Below, piece by piece: positions 23,802-34,500 of a DNA stretch of 40,444 bases. The translations under genes and the position numbers were made by a program. The stretch lies in NCBI GenBank assembly GCA_016931575.1, contig JAFGEO010000080.1, positions 1-40,444 of the forward strand, in the 5' to 3' direction. Position 1 is the stretch's first letter. Every line of letters begins with the position of its first letter. The notes beneath the pieces were generated by a model that saw nothing but the letters and a program-made list of their open reading frames with translations, had not been told where the DNA came from and made no database searches. This DNA is from Bacteroidales bacterium (GTDB lineage: Bacteria > Bacteroidota > Bacteroidia > Bacteroidales > UBA10428).

Positions 23802-26399
23802 ATGAGAATTTATTCCCTTATCACATTCCTTTTGCTAAGCTATATCGGATGCCAGGCACAAAAAAATTATGAACAGCTTCCCTGCGGAGTAAAAGTGCAG
23901 TTGAATGAGGGTACATTGGGCATTTACCCGATCGCAGATAATGCTGTCAGAATAAAATTTTCGGAAAATGCTCATGACAGCCTGCCCGAACTGATCTTCA
24001 CTGCAGGTAAACCTGCACCTGATTTTGAGCTTGACGATGATGCCGGAATGCTCTCAGTAAAAACCAGGGCCATGCAGGTATTTTTGGACAAAAAAACCGG
24101 GAGATTGACCTATGCTGATCCCTCAGGCAGGATATTCCTGCGTGAAACGACGGGTAGCCGCAGGTTCCTACCCGATTCAATTATGGGGGAGGCATGCTAT
24201 TTTGCCGAACAGATATTCGATTCACCGGAAGATGAGAAAATTTTTGGTCAGGGACAGTTTCAGGATGGAAATTTTGAGCTGAAAGGGATAAGCCGGCGAT
24301 TGGTCCAGGTGAATTCCCAAATTGCCCTGCCTTTCATTTATTCCAGCAAAGGGTATGGTTTGCTGTGGCATCAGTATGGGTTGACTGATTTTAATCCTGC
24401 GGACAGCCAGGTTGTGCTGATTAAGCAGGAACAAGGATCAGGGGCTGATCAGTTGGCTTCGGTTACTACTACCTCCGGAACACACCAGGTTTCACAAAAT
24501 CAGGCACTTTATGCCGGAAGATTTACAGTTCCTCAGGATGGTGAATATTCCATTTTTCTTGATTTGGGGGATATGGGTAACCGTCATTATGTGCTTATCG
24601 ATGGTGCGCCCATACTGGATCAAAGCAATATGTGGTTGCCTCCTACAGCAGGTACACTGGTAGTCCTGGAAGCCGGAGAGCATGATGTACAGCTGATCTG
24701 TAAATCAGATAATACTCCCAAACTCTCCTGGAAGTTGAAAGAGAATACAACAACCTTCCGGTCGCCCGTAACCAAAATGCTCGATTATATTGTTTTTTAT
24801 GGACCTTCAGCGGATACTGTTATTTCAACCTACCGCAAACTATCGGGAGAGGCACCATTACTGCCGAAATGGGCCTACGGCTTTTGGCAGTGCCGGGAAC
24901 GCTATACATCCGGCGAGCAGCTTGTAGAAACCGTTAAAGAATTTCGAAAAAGAAATTTACCAGTGGATGTCATTGTACAAGACTGGCAATATTGGGGTAA
25001 CAGGGGCTGGGGTGTCCCTCAGTTCGACGAGGCAAATTACGCAGATCCATCAGGTTTCATCCGGGAAATACACAACCTTAATGCACACTTCAATATCTCT
25101 ATCTGGTCGAATCCGGATAAGAACTCGGAAATAGGGAAGGAATACCTGGCCAGAAGGCGATTCATTGGAGATTCAAAATGGTTGGATTATTTTAATCCCA
25201 AAACCCGGTCAGAATACTGGAATACCTTAAAAACAAACATGTTTGACAATGGAGTGGATTCCTGGTGGATGGATGCGGTAGAACCCGAAAATGATGCCTT
25301 AAAAGGTGAAATGACCTACATGGGTCCCGGGGATTTTTACCGATTAAGCTACCCATTGATGGTAAGCAGGGCTGTTTACGAAGGTCAGCGTGAGGCCACT
25401 TCCGATAAGCGTGTTTGTATTTTGACACGTTCAGCTTTTCTGGGCCAGCAGCGATATGGCATCATTAACTGGTCCGGCGATATTGGTGGTAACTGGGATG
25501 CATATAAACGGCAAATTGTCGCCGGATTAAACTATACCATCACGGGATTACCATACTGGACAACCGATATAGGTGGATTCTTCCGGTCGGGGGCAAATCA
25601 GTATACCGATGAAAAATACCATGAACTGTTAATCCGATGGTTTCAATGGGGAGCTTTCAACCCCATTTTCCGTGTTCATGGATTCATGTCCGAAACTGAA
25701 CCCTGGAAGTATGGGGAAAGCGTGGAAGCAATGATACGAAACATGCTCAACCTTCGCTATCAGCTCCTTCCCTACATTTATTCTGAAGCATGGCAGATCA
25801 CCCAACATGGTTCCACCCTGATGCGCCCGCTGGTTATGGATTTCAGGGAGGATGCTGAGGCAGTGTCCCAGGCATATGAATATATGTTCGGGAAAGCATT
25901 TCTGATTGCACCTGTTACGGAACCCGGAGTTGATAAATGGGAAGTATACCTGCCATCGTGCACCGATTGGTACGACTTCCGGACCGGGCAAGGATACAAG
26001 GGTGGTCAGACCATTACCACCGATGCTCCGATGGATAAGATACCCCTGTTTGTCAGGGCAGGGGCAATTCTTCCCATGGGTCCGGTCGTGCAATACGCAG
26101 GAGAAAGGTCCCTGGATACGCTTGAAATCAGGATATATGAGGGGGCTGACGGTTTATTTTGCTTGTATGAGGATGAAAATGATTCCTATAATTACGAAGA
26201 GGGCAAATTTTCAACCATCAGCTTTGACTGGAACAATGCAACAAAAGAATTGACAATTCATGACCGTGCTGGTTCATTTCCCGGTATGCTGACACAACGA
26301 AGATTCAACCTTGTTCTCATTGCGCCCGACAGTAATTTTGAAAACAGAATTCATAAAGAAATTTTCTATACGGGCAAAAAGAAGGTGGTCAAGTTGTAG
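23802..26399 (+). CDS. GH31 alpha-xylosidase-like enzyme with PA14-like insert
   Basis: This is an exported, probably lipid-anchored GH31 enzyme of 865 residues. A possible lipobox ends at Cys17 (SYIGC). The N-terminal domain is interrupted at about 235-313 by a PA14-like module (AGRFTVPQDGEYSIFLDLGD), a feature of alpha-xylosidases such as Cellvibrio Xyl31A. The catalytic barrel starts near LPKWAYGFWQCRERY. The nucleophile is D491 in WWMDAVEPE and the acid/base is D560 in NWSGDIGGNWD. Likely activity is alpha-xylosidase, with alpha-glucosidase or alpha-galactosidase as alternatives. It is the last + strand gene of the locus and converges with the beta-helix lipoprotein gene, leaving 89 bp between the stops. 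Confidence 0.94.
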   Translation: MRIYSLITFLLLSYIGCQAQKNYEQLPCGVKVQLNEGTLGIYPIADNAVRIKFSENAHDSLPELIFTAGKPAPDFELDDDAGMLSVKTRAMQVFLDKKTGRLTYADPSGRIFLRETTGSRRFLPDSIMGEACYFAEQIFDSPEDEKIFGQGQFQDGNFELKGISRRLVQVNSQIALPFIYSSKGYGLLWHQYGLTDFNPADSQVVLIKQEQGSGADQLASVTTTSGTHQVSQNQALYAGRFTVPQDGEYSIFLDLGDMGNRHYVLIDGAPILDQSNMWLPPTAGTLVVLEAGEHDVQLICKSDNTPKLSWKLKENTTTFRSPVTKMLDYIVFYGPSADTVISTYRKLSGEAPLLPKWAYGFWQCRERYTSGEQLVETVKEFRKRNLPVDVIVQDWQYWGNRGWGVPQFDEANYADPSGFIREIHNLNAHFNISIWSNPDKNSEIGKEYLARRRFIGDSKWLDYFNPKTRSEYWNTLKTNMFDNGVDSWWMDAVEPENDALKGEMTYMGPGDFYRLSYPLMVSRAVYEGQREATSDKRVCILTRSAFLGQQRYGIINWSGDIGGNWDAYKRQIVAGLNYTITGLPYWTTDIGGFFRSGANQYTDEKYHELLIRWFQWGAFNPIFRVHGFMSETEPWKYGESVEAMIRNMLNLRYQLLPYIYSEAWQITQHGSTLMRPLVMDFREDAEAVSQAYEYMFGKAFLIAPVTEPGVDKWEVYLPSCTDWYDFRTGQGYKGGQTITTDAPMDKIPLFVRAGAILPMGPVVQYAGERSLDTLEIRIYEGADGLFCLYEDENDSYNYEEGKFSTISFDWNNATKELTIHDRAGSFPGMLTQRRFNLVLIAPDSNFENRIHKEIFYTGKKKVVKL

Positions 26400-26488
26400 T
26401 TAATTTCATACTGACTCAAGCTTCATGTTCATCAGCAGGAAAGTGATGCCGGTTTAGTTTTTCCGGAAGATTGCAGGATATCTGATTC

Positions 26489-28003
26489 CTATCTCTTTTC
26501 ATATGCCCCCAAATCCGGCAACTCATCCCGGCTGGTTAATTCAATGTCCAGCTTTGAAGAAACCAATTTATCAAATACCATTCCGCGATCGATGACTTTT
26601 TCCCGGGTATAGGCATTATCCAGCAGGGTGAAATCGTTGTGGGCGGGGTCGGTGAACATGACGTAAACTGAGTCGTAATTCTGTTTTCCGAAGGCAAAGT
26701 TGTGGCTGGCGGTCACTTCATCGCCGGAAAAACTGATGGTGGAGGATACGATGTTGTTGGCGATCGTGCAGTTGCTGCTTTCTGTGCCGTCTTTATGTTC
26801 GGTGATCATGATCCAGGGGGAGATATCGTCGCCGGGAACCTGGTCGATAACGGTATTGTTGACGATGGAGCTGTTCAGCATGCCGTAGAAGGAGATCCCG
26901 TGATAGGTGTTGCTGATGATCAGGTTGTTTTCCACGATCCAGCTGTCGAACAGGCCGTCAAAACAGCCGATGCCCTGCAGGGAGCCATACATGGGATTCT
27001 GAGGATCGCGAATGGCAATGATGGTGTTCCCGCGGATGGTCACGCCGGTAACGGTGCCTTCGCCCGCTGAGCCGTCTTCACCCCTCGACCAGCTCTGGAT
27101 GCCGTCGTCGTGGTTATCGTCCACCTTCAGGCAGCCAATGATGGTGTTGTAGGCAAACAAGACGTTATTGCTGATGATGCGGCTGCCATCACCGCAGAAG
27201 TCAATGATCGAGTTGTTGACGATGATGGAATTGTCTGAATTGTAGTCCACCGAGATGCCATGCCGGATATTACGGATGGTGCAATTCACCACTTCAATAT
27301 TTTCGGCGGAGCGGATGCCGATTCCGGCAGCAGCTTTTTCTACCCAGTCACCGGTGGTCCATCTGGATACATGATCTGTTGTTTTCACGCTTAGTCCGTA
27401 AAGCTTGATATGGCTGCAATTCCCCCAGAAATCGTTTGATCCCAGGTATACGCCCGCATCCGTATTCCGGGTAATGTCTTCTGCTTCCCAGTAGGCATCT
27501 GTTCCCTGATAGCTTGATTTATCGACAGTAAGATTTTTCAGGTAGATATTTTTGAAGGCTCCCGTAAAGTTTATTTGAGAAAACACCGGCGTTTCACCTG
27601 TTGCAGCTTCGATGGTCAGCCAGTCTTCCAGCATCATATAGCTCAGTTTGATGAAGCCATGGTACCCGCTTCGAAGTACCAGTCGGTCACCTCCTTTTAT
27701 GGGGGCACCTTCATTTACCATTACCAGTCCCAGTTCCGGATGGTAAGCTTCGCTGAGTTTAAAACATTCCACCAGGTTGCTGTCCAGCACTTCCTGCAGG
27801 GTTCGCCAGGGATGTTCTGCGCTGCCGTCACCTGATGGCGATCCGTTCACCGGATCGATATAGAATGTATGACCGGTAACGGCAGGCTCCTCAAAGGAGT
27901 AGCTGTCATAATAGACGGGAACGATATCGGGATGTCGCTCACAGGCTGTGTTCAGAAGTAACAGGAAAACCGTTAAGCTTATGAGGGTGCGTAAAGATTT
28001 CAT
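26489..28003 (-). CDS. right-handed parallel beta-helix lipoprotein
   Basis: This is a 504-residue lipoprotein with lipobox Cys21 (LLNTAC). After the anchor comes the opening motif YIDPVNGSPSGDGSAEHPW, the usual first turn of right-handed parallel beta-helix proteins. PbH1-type rungs rich in VVNCTIRN, IIVNNSIID and IVENNLIIS patterns follow up to a closing PDLGAYEKR. Such folds include polysaccharide lyases, GH28-like and GH141-like enzymes, and non-catalytic surface proteins. I see no family-specific catalytic residues, so activity is not assigned. It has its own orientation and by eye is more GC-rich than the PUL genes. It may be unrelated to the PUL. Confidence 0.85.
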   Translation of the reverse strand: MKSLRTLISLTVFLLLLNTACERHPDIVPVYYDSYSFEEPAVTGHTFYIDPVNGSPSGDGSAEHPWRTLQEVLDSNLVECFKLSEAYHPELGLVMVNEGAPIKGGDRLVLRSGYHGFIKLSYMMLEDWLTIEAATGETPVFSQINFTGAFKNIYLKNLTVDKSSYQGTDAYWEAEDITRNTDAGVYLGSNDFWGNCSHIKLYGLSVKTTDHVSRWTTGDWVEKAAAGIGIRSAENIEVVNCTIRNIRHGISVDYNSDNSIIVNNSIIDFCGDGSRIISNNVLFAYNTIIGCLKVDDNHDDGIQSWSRGEDGSAGEGTVTGVTIRGNTIIAIRDPQNPMYGSLQGIGCFDGLFDSWIVENNLIISNTYHGISFYGMLNSSIVNNTVIDQVPGDDISPWIMITEHKDGTESSNCTIANNIVSSTISFSGDEVTASHNFAFGKQNYDSVYVMFTDPAHNDFTLLDNAYTREKVIDRGMVFDKLVSSKLDIELTSRDELPDLGAYEKR

Positions 28004-28170
28004 ACTTGGGTTGGTTTAGTGTGTGTTATGCATACGTTATTTTTTGGGGAATGTTGTGTGGGGTTGCATGGTAAGTGGGAGTTTTGAGAGTGAGGGCTAT
28101 ACTACATCATCAAGTGGCACAGTAGCATAAGCTGCGCCCTAAAAGGATTGCTGACAATAGTTCAGTACAA

Positions 28171-28233
28171 GTTTTACCCTGATGGGGTGCGATACTTCAG
28201 CCAGGGGCTCTGCCCCGGGTAGCAGGAGGAAAT
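28171..28233. repeat. REP-like intergenic hairpin element
   Basis: This short segment contains a small stem (ACCC/GGGT, 28176-28188) and a stronger one at 28201-28219. There GGGGC and GCCCC enclose a 3-nt loop and CC/GG pairs extend the stem past one mismatch. A GGAGGAAATCC tail follows. The layout and wording resemble repetitive extragenic palindromes spread by REP-associated transposases in Bacteroidota. Copy number cannot be judged from one window. Confidence 0.4.
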
Positions 28234-28269
28234 CCTAAATTTAATGGCATGGGTTCTGATCAAGCCCTG

Positions 28270-29097
28270 CTACTCCGCCAGAATATTCCCCAGCATCAGA
28301 TCATAAATCTCCACGCCCGGGTATTTTGCTTTGGCTTCGAGGATCAGGTTCAGCGCTTCGAAATAGTATTTTTCGCTGTAGAATGCCGAAATGGCCTCGA
28401 GGTAATCGAAGTTGCTTTTCGGGGTGCCGGTCAACTCCGGAAGCACCTTGCTCTCTTCTTCCGGAATGATGATGGTTCCGAGCGACGGCCCACCGACAGG
28501 GGTGTTGGTAATGGTCCAGTAGTAGGAGTGGCCTGCCTCAAAAGGCACTTCGGAGAGGGAGATCGATGTGTCACTGACATTTTCTTTGGTGAAAATCACT
28601 TTCTGGGTATTTGCATCACGAATGGATAGTCCGAGGTCCAGTTGCCCCGATTTGGCATAATCGACACGAAGGACCGCATTTTCTATATCCATTAATTTTG
28701 AATTCCTGGGAAAGACTTTAAAAGTGGATCCGAATCCCCGGATGCGGTAGGCCGATCCCGATTGGGCAAGTATGTTGTCGTCGGTGTTGTTTGCCAATTT
28801 GGCGACTGCAGAGTGGGAGGGGCTTTTTTCCTTGGGGATGGTATAGTAGGAAACTGCTGACAGCGGGACTTCTTCGCCGGAGAAAAGCATAATGAGCGCG
28901 TTGCCGCTTTTTACGGAAACTTCATCGCCGGGAATGAAACGTTGTGGCACCTGAAGGGGTTGTTCGCTGGAGTTGCGGATGACCACTCCCTCACCATCGA
29001 TGGACAGGATCATCGCAGAATAGTCTTTCTGTCCGAACGAAATCTGCGCGATGAACAGGAAAACGAAAAGGCAGATCTGGATTTTTCTCAACTTCAT
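28270..29097 (-). CDS. secreted FecR-like / TPR-tailed protein of unknown function
   Basis: This is an exported protein of 275 residues that I cannot assign to a characterised family. The start at 29097 is chosen because it opens a signal peptide (MKLRKIQICLFVFLFIAQISFGQ); an upstream ATG would add 32 residues that lack signal character. The N-terminal part (GEGVVIRN, FIPGDEVSVKSGNALIMLFSGEEV) resembles FecR-type beta-structured domains that sense or organise envelope components. A middle beta-rich segment (about 150-215) has a SYYWTITN turn. The C-terminus looks like one TPR-type helical hairpin (YYFEALNLILEAKAKYPG). It is divergently transcribed from the phosphatase gene over a 179-bp shared region and probably belongs to the same signalling module. 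Confidence 0.75.
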   Translation of the reverse strand: MKLRKIQICLFVFLFIAQISFGQKDYSAMILSIDGEGVVIRNSSEQPLQVPQRFIPGDEVSVKSGNALIMLFSGEEVPLSAVSYYTIPKEKSPSHSAVAKLANNTDDNILAQSGSAYRIRGFGSTFKVFPRNSKLMDIENAVLRVDYAKSGQLDLGLSIRDANTQKVIFTKENVSDTSISLSEVPFEAGHSYYWTITNTPVGGPSLGTIIIPEEESKVLPELTGTPKSNFDYLEAISAFYSEKYYFEALNLILEAKAKYPGVEIYDLMLGNILAE

Positions 29098-29276
29098 GTT
29101 TAGTATATTTTCAGGTGCGAATTCTTTTAAGCGATCCTGCCCAGCTTTTCTGACTCTGATCAGTTCACTTGAAGGACCGCCGGGAAATGCCAAATTTTTC
29201 TGATAGTTCTAATTTACGAAGTTTTTTACGACATTCATCGAACTTTGTTGCCTGTGAATTCACTATCTTGCAGCCT
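29098..29276. promoter_or_regulatory. shared divergent promoter region
   Basis: These 179 bp separate the divergent FecR-like and TPR-phosphatase genes and must hold both promoters. No exact TAnnTTTG box is clear. TATCTTGC just before the phosphatase start is only a partial match. Confidence 0.35.
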
Positions 29277-31463
29277 ATGGATAGGTTGCATGCTCATTTT
29301 CGGATAGTACTTTACTGTTTGGGACTGTTCCTGACCCTTGTCCCGGGCCATGTCTCCGCCCAGACCCCCACCGGAAATATCGAATCAAAAAAAGCTCTGC
29401 TGAAACTGGCTGAACAGGAAGGCGACCTCAGTCAGCAAGCCCTGTTTCTCAAACTGATAGGGGCTGATTTTCAACAGCAGAGTGCTTTTGACAGTGCCTT
29501 AACTTATTATTCCCGCGGCCTGACCCTTTCCGAAGCTGCCGGCAATCTTGAGCTTAGCTCTGCCCTAGTATATAACATCAGCCTGATATACAGGATACAG
29601 GGATCCTACGGGCGTGCACTGGAATATGCTTTACGTGCCCTTAAAGCGGACCGTGAGCTGGGCGACCAGGCCAATGTTGCGGCTTCGCTGAACAGTGTTT
29701 CCCTGATTTACCAGGAGATGGGATTATACGATAAGGCGCTGGACTATACACAGGAGTCCATAGAAATCAGTCGCAGTGCAGGCAATACGGAAGACCTCGC
29801 CATTGGACGCTACAACCTCGGGAATATTCTGCTAAAGACCGGGAAAACTGATGTTGCCCTGAATAATTTCAACCTCGCAGCAGAAGGGTTTAATAAGATG
29901 CTTGCCCTAAGGCCCGGCGACCCCTCCCTGCGGCGCATGCTCTCAGAAACTGTCTACTCTAAAGGGGAGATCTATTTTCGACAGGCTAAGTATGGGCAGG
30001 CGCTGGAGAATTTTCAGCAGGCCCTTGAAGTTAAGGAGGCCCTGGGCGACCGGATCGGAATCGGAAATTGCTACAACTACATGGGCCTTACCTACATGCA
30101 GATGAAAGAGTACGACCTGGCAGAACAGGCACTTTTCACTGCTTTTAATCACAAGAACCAGTTCAGCGACCGGAAAGGCCTTGCCCTCGCCAGCCTGGGG
30201 ATCGGGCGGATGAACCTGGAACGGGCCAACTATGAAGGTGCTGAAAATTTTCTGCAGCGAAGCATCGCCATCGGACTGGAAATCGACGATAAGGAGATCC
30301 TCCGGGAGGGCTATAAACTGATGTACCAGCTGAATTCCCAACGAAGCCGGTACCAGGAAGCCCTGAAATACCATACCCTTTTCAAGGACTATTCCGATTC
30401 CCTTCAGAATGAAAAGACGGTTCAGATCGTTGAGGAATTGAACGTTCAATACGAAACAGAGAAGAAGGAACAGGAAAACCAGATCCTGGTGAGGAATAAC
30501 CAGATCGATAAGCTGACCATTCAGAAGCAACGCTCAATGGGGATGTACCTCATCGGGACCATTATCCTTGTCCTGATGATCGTGGTGATCATCTTTATCC
30601 TTTACCGTTCCAAACAGAAGACCAACAAGATCATCTCACTGAAAAATACCCAGCTGGAAGAACAGAATGCGCAGATCAACGAACAGAAACGCATCATTGA
30701 GCTGAAAAACCTGGACCTGATGGATAGCATCCAGTATGCCAAGCGAATCCAGGATTCGATGTTGGTGAATGTGGAGCGTTTGAATGATATTCTGGAAGAT
30801 GCCTTCATCTTCTTTCGTCCCAAGGATGTCGTCAGCGGCGATTTTTACTGGTTTGGCATGAAAGGCGACCGCTTTATTATTTCGGCTATCGATTGCACGG
30901 GTCACGGTGTCCCCGGGGCATTCATGAGCATGCTGGGGAATACCTACCTGAATCAGATCATCTACGACCAGGGGATCACCTCACCGGAGAAGATCCTCGA
31001 AGCCCTGAGCCAGGAGGTCCAGGACGGCCTTAAACAGTCAGAGACCAGCAATCAGGATGGTATGGACATGGCCCTATGTTCCATCGACATGAAAAAGAAA
31101 TATGTCGACTTCGCCGGTGCTAAAAATCCCCTGGTATACATTCAGAACGGGGAAGCTGTCAGGTTGAAAGCAGACCGCCTGCCCATCGGGATAAGTTTCA
31201 GTGAGGATCAGAGTTTCCACAACCAGCGGATAGAGGTCAGATCACCAAGCTGTTTTTATATGTTCTCGGATGGCTTCCCCGACCAGTTTGGGGGAGAAGA
31301 CGGCGGCAAATTCATGACCAAGCGGCTTCAGGCACTCTTCCAGGAGATACACGGGGAGAGCATGAACAGGCAAAAAGAGATCCTGGGAAGCACCCTGGAT
31401 GAGTGGATGAAGGATGAAGAACAAATCGATGATATACTGGTCATTGGTTTCAGACTGGAATAA
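29277..31463 (+). CDS. TPR-transmembrane-SpoIIE/PP2C serine phosphatase
   Basis: This is a membrane-bound sensor phosphatase of 728 residues. The ATG at 29277 is chosen because it starts the signal sequence (MDRLHAHFRIVLYCLGLFLTL); the frame continues upstream to 29169. At least six TPR repeats fill about residues 50-385 and would lie in the periplasm. A coiled coil and a transmembrane helix at about 423-445 follow, then a cytoplasmic coiled coil. The SpoIIE-type PP2C domain (about 485-728) has metal-binding aspartates D522 (SGDFYWF), D539 (DCTGHGVPGAFMSMLG) and D718/D719 (DDILVIGF). Such proteins dephosphorylate anti-sigma antagonists or other phosphoserine partners. The gene is followed after 41 bp by the caspase gene, so the two are probably cotranscribed. 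Confidence 0.93.
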   Translation: MDRLHAHFRIVLYCLGLFLTLVPGHVSAQTPTGNIESKKALLKLAEQEGDLSQQALFLKLIGADFQQQSAFDSALTYYSRGLTLSEAAGNLELSSALVYNISLIYRIQGSYGRALEYALRALKADRELGDQANVAASLNSVSLIYQEMGLYDKALDYTQESIEISRSAGNTEDLAIGRYNLGNILLKTGKTDVALNNFNLAAEGFNKMLALRPGDPSLRRMLSETVYSKGEIYFRQAKYGQALENFQQALEVKEALGDRIGIGNCYNYMGLTYMQMKEYDLAEQALFTAFNHKNQFSDRKGLALASLGIGRMNLERANYEGAENFLQRSIAIGLEIDDKEILREGYKLMYQLNSQRSRYQEALKYHTLFKDYSDSLQNEKTVQIVEELNVQYETEKKEQENQILVRNNQIDKLTIQKQRSMGMYLIGTIILVLMIVVIIFILYRSKQKTNKIISLKNTQLEEQNAQINEQKRIIELKNLDLMDSIQYAKRIQDSMLVNVERLNDILEDAFIFFRPKDVVSGDFYWFGMKGDRFIISAIDCTGHGVPGAFMSMLGNTYLNQIIYDQGITSPEKILEALSQEVQDGLKQSETSNQDGMDMALCSIDMKKKYVDFAGAKNPLVYIQNGEAVRLKADRLPIGISFSEDQSFHNQRIEVRSPSCFYMFSDGFPDQFGGEDGGKFMTKRLQALFQEIHGESMNRQKEILGSTLDEWMKDEEQIDDILVIGFRLE

Positions 31464-31504
31464 TCGCCCTTGATACAAGAGTTAAACCTATTAATATACC
31501 CGCC

Positions 31505-34500
31505 ATGCAAAGGATTTTGCCCCGTTTGATACTTTCAGGTCTTTTAGTGATCATTACCCATTCCGCCCTTTGCCAGGCCGATGCGCCGGTAGAGACTGTC
31601 CTGCAGAAGGGGCACTCGCGGTACGTTACCTGCCTGGATATTAGTCCTGATGGCAGGTACCTGGTAACGGGGAGTTTCGACAATACTTTGATCCTGTGGA
31701 ACGAAAAAAGCGGAAAGGAGATCCGCACTTTTTCGGAGCATACCGGGCTGATTATCTCAGTACGGTTCAGCCCCGATGGGAAAAAGATCCTTTCTGCCTC
31801 CGCCGATCACCGCGCGCTGGTGTACGATATTGCCACCGGAGCAGTGCTGGCAGAGATTGACTATGGGGAGGAACGTTTGATGGCGGCTTGTTTCAGTCCG
31901 GATGGTTCAAAGGTCCTTACCATGAACGACCGCACCGAAACTAAGGTTTGGCATGCCTCCACCGGGAAGCTGATCAGGGTGCTGAAGAAAAGCTTTGAGG
32001 CCTCCGTTGATCCTTCCTGGTTTACGCCGGATGGCGAATGGGTGATGAGCTGGGTAAGCCCTCAGGAATCGCAACTGGTGAACCTGAGCGACACTTCGCT
32101 TACCAGAAACTTTGCCTGCGAGAAAGCACTCTCCTATGCGATCAGTCCGGATAATAAATACCTGGCAGTCAGCACAAGTATGAAGTATGCCAAACTATTC
32201 GACCTGGCCACCGGGAAGGAACTGCATCACCTGGATCCGGATGAGGAACAAACCTGCAATGGGTGTAAAACCCTTCTTGCTTTCAGCCATAACAGCAAGT
32301 ATCTGCTTACGGTAAGTAAGTACTCAGGGATCGTGCTCTGGAACGTGAGGCTGGGGACTCCGCTTGTCAGTATTGAATTCGACGAAAGCTGGACGGATAT
32401 GCTGGAATTCAGTCCGGATGACACCTATTTTCAGGTAAGGGTTGACGATGAATCCCGCATTTGGAACAGTAAAACCGGCAAGGAGGTGTTAAAGCTTTCC
32501 TTTGACGGTCAGGAATGTGACCCGGTATTCAGTCCGGATGGGGCCAGTCTTTTTACCACGGGACCCGACAGGACCGCCGTACAATGGAACATTGCCACGG
32601 GAAAGAAAGCCAGGATTTATAAAGGATACTTGAACCGGGCAGATGATGACGGGATGAAATTCGATGAAGGGAACTGGTACCATTCCCACATCATCAGGTA
32701 CCTGAGTCTGAAATCAGAAATATCACTGACTCCGGATGGCAAATACCTGGTGAAGGGGAAAATCGATTCCACGGCCATCCTGCTTAACCTGGAAACCGGA
32801 AAGGTGGAGAGGCGTTTTGACGGGCATTCGGGCGCGGTAATTTGCTCGGATATAAGTCCTGATGGCAAATGGCTGGTAACAGGCAGCGGTGACCGGCGGG
32901 TGAAACTCTGGAACCTTGAAACTGGTGAGCTGATCCATACCTTTATCGGGCATGTTGAACTCGTTTTTGATGTACGTTTCAGCGCTGATGCGAAGTATCT
33001 TGCCACCGCCAGCTGGGACGGCACCGCTTGTCTGTGGGATGTGGAAAGCAGAGAGCTGCTGCGCCGCACCGATTTTAAAAATGAATCGCCCTACACGGTG
33101 GGTTTCACACCCAACGACCTATATCTGGTCACCGCAGACCTGGGCAAAAAACTCCGCTTCTGGGAGCTTGATGCCGGCGAGGAGTTCCGCAGGCTTATCG
33201 GGCATACCGATGTGGTTGCGGATATCTGCTTTACCCCGGACGGGAAGAGCCTGGTTACGGCAAGTCTTGATGGCATGGTGAAGATCTGGGACCTGCTTTC
33301 AGGAATGCTGCTGATGAAATACAGTGGTCACAGATCGGGCGTTTATGCCGTGGCGGCAAACCCATCGGGGTTTATCGCTTCCGGGAGTAACGACCGAAGC
33401 ATCCATATCTGGGATTCACGGAGCGGAAAATTACTGCACAGACTTACCGGGCATTCCGGTGCCGTGACTTCGATCAGTTTTAGCGGCGTTGGCAGAAACA
33501 TGGTTAGTTGCAGCATCGACGGGGAGATCAAAGTATGGGATCTGAAGACCTTTCTTGAATTGTACACCTATATTCAGATCGATCGCGACAACTGGCTTGC
33601 CAAAACCCCTCAGGGATATTTTGACGGTTCTGCGGAAGCACTGAAACAGATCAACTATGTTTCAGGGCTGGAAGCCATTCCGGTTGGCTCACTCTTCGAA
33701 AAATACTATACACCAAATTTGATAGACCGTATCCGCTCAGGGGAAATATTTTCCGGTTCCTCATCCGACTTTGGGGAGCTGATTGACAAAGTGCCGGTAG
33801 TGGAAATGAATATCCTGCCCAATAGCTCGGTCAGCGATATTGCCCAGCTCGACTCGGTTGAGTGGTTCAGGGATAACATCAGCCTGTCTGTCACGGTAAC
33901 AGATCAGGGTGGGGGTATCGATGAGCTGCGCCTGTATAACAATGGCAAACTGATCCGGCAGCTAAAATACGAGGGTGCCGGTCACAGGGCAGGAAAGCAA
34001 CAGGAGGAAGTGGTCGAAGTGCCTGTATTCTCCGGCAGGAATGAAATTACAGCCATCGCCCTGGACAAGGACCGGACAGAATCGGAACCGGTATCGGTAC
34101 AGGTTTTCTACGATGGGGTGGTCAGCGACATCAACCTTTATATTCTTGCCGTTGGGATAAACCAGTATCAAAACCCTGCCTATACGCTGAACTATGCGGT
34201 CGATGATGCGCGGTCGTATACCCGTACCATCCGGAAAGGGGCCACCGGCATATTTAATAACATCAATGAGTATTTTATTAAAGACACTGAAGCGACCAAG
34301 GAGAAGATCACGGAGATTTTTACGGAAATAGCCGCCATAGCAGGCCCCGAGGATGTATTTGTATTTTATTTTGCCGGCCATGGAGCTGTCAGCATGGGGA
34401 ACTCCGCTGAGTCCGGGGACTTTTACATTATCCCCTTCGACGTTACCAATCTATATGGGAATGAAGAACAGCTGAAGCTCAAAGCGATTTCCGCCGATGA

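Noticed and set aside
26702-27070. 122-codon + strand frame antisense to the beta-helix gene
   Set aside because: It is low-complexity, rich in Gly, Asp, Val and Ala, and arises from GC-rich codons of the - strand gene, whose rungs and lipobox are clear.
29943-30530. 195-codon - strand frame within the TPR-phosphatase gene
   Set aside because: It is antisense to well-formed TPR repeats and has no signal or domain of its own.
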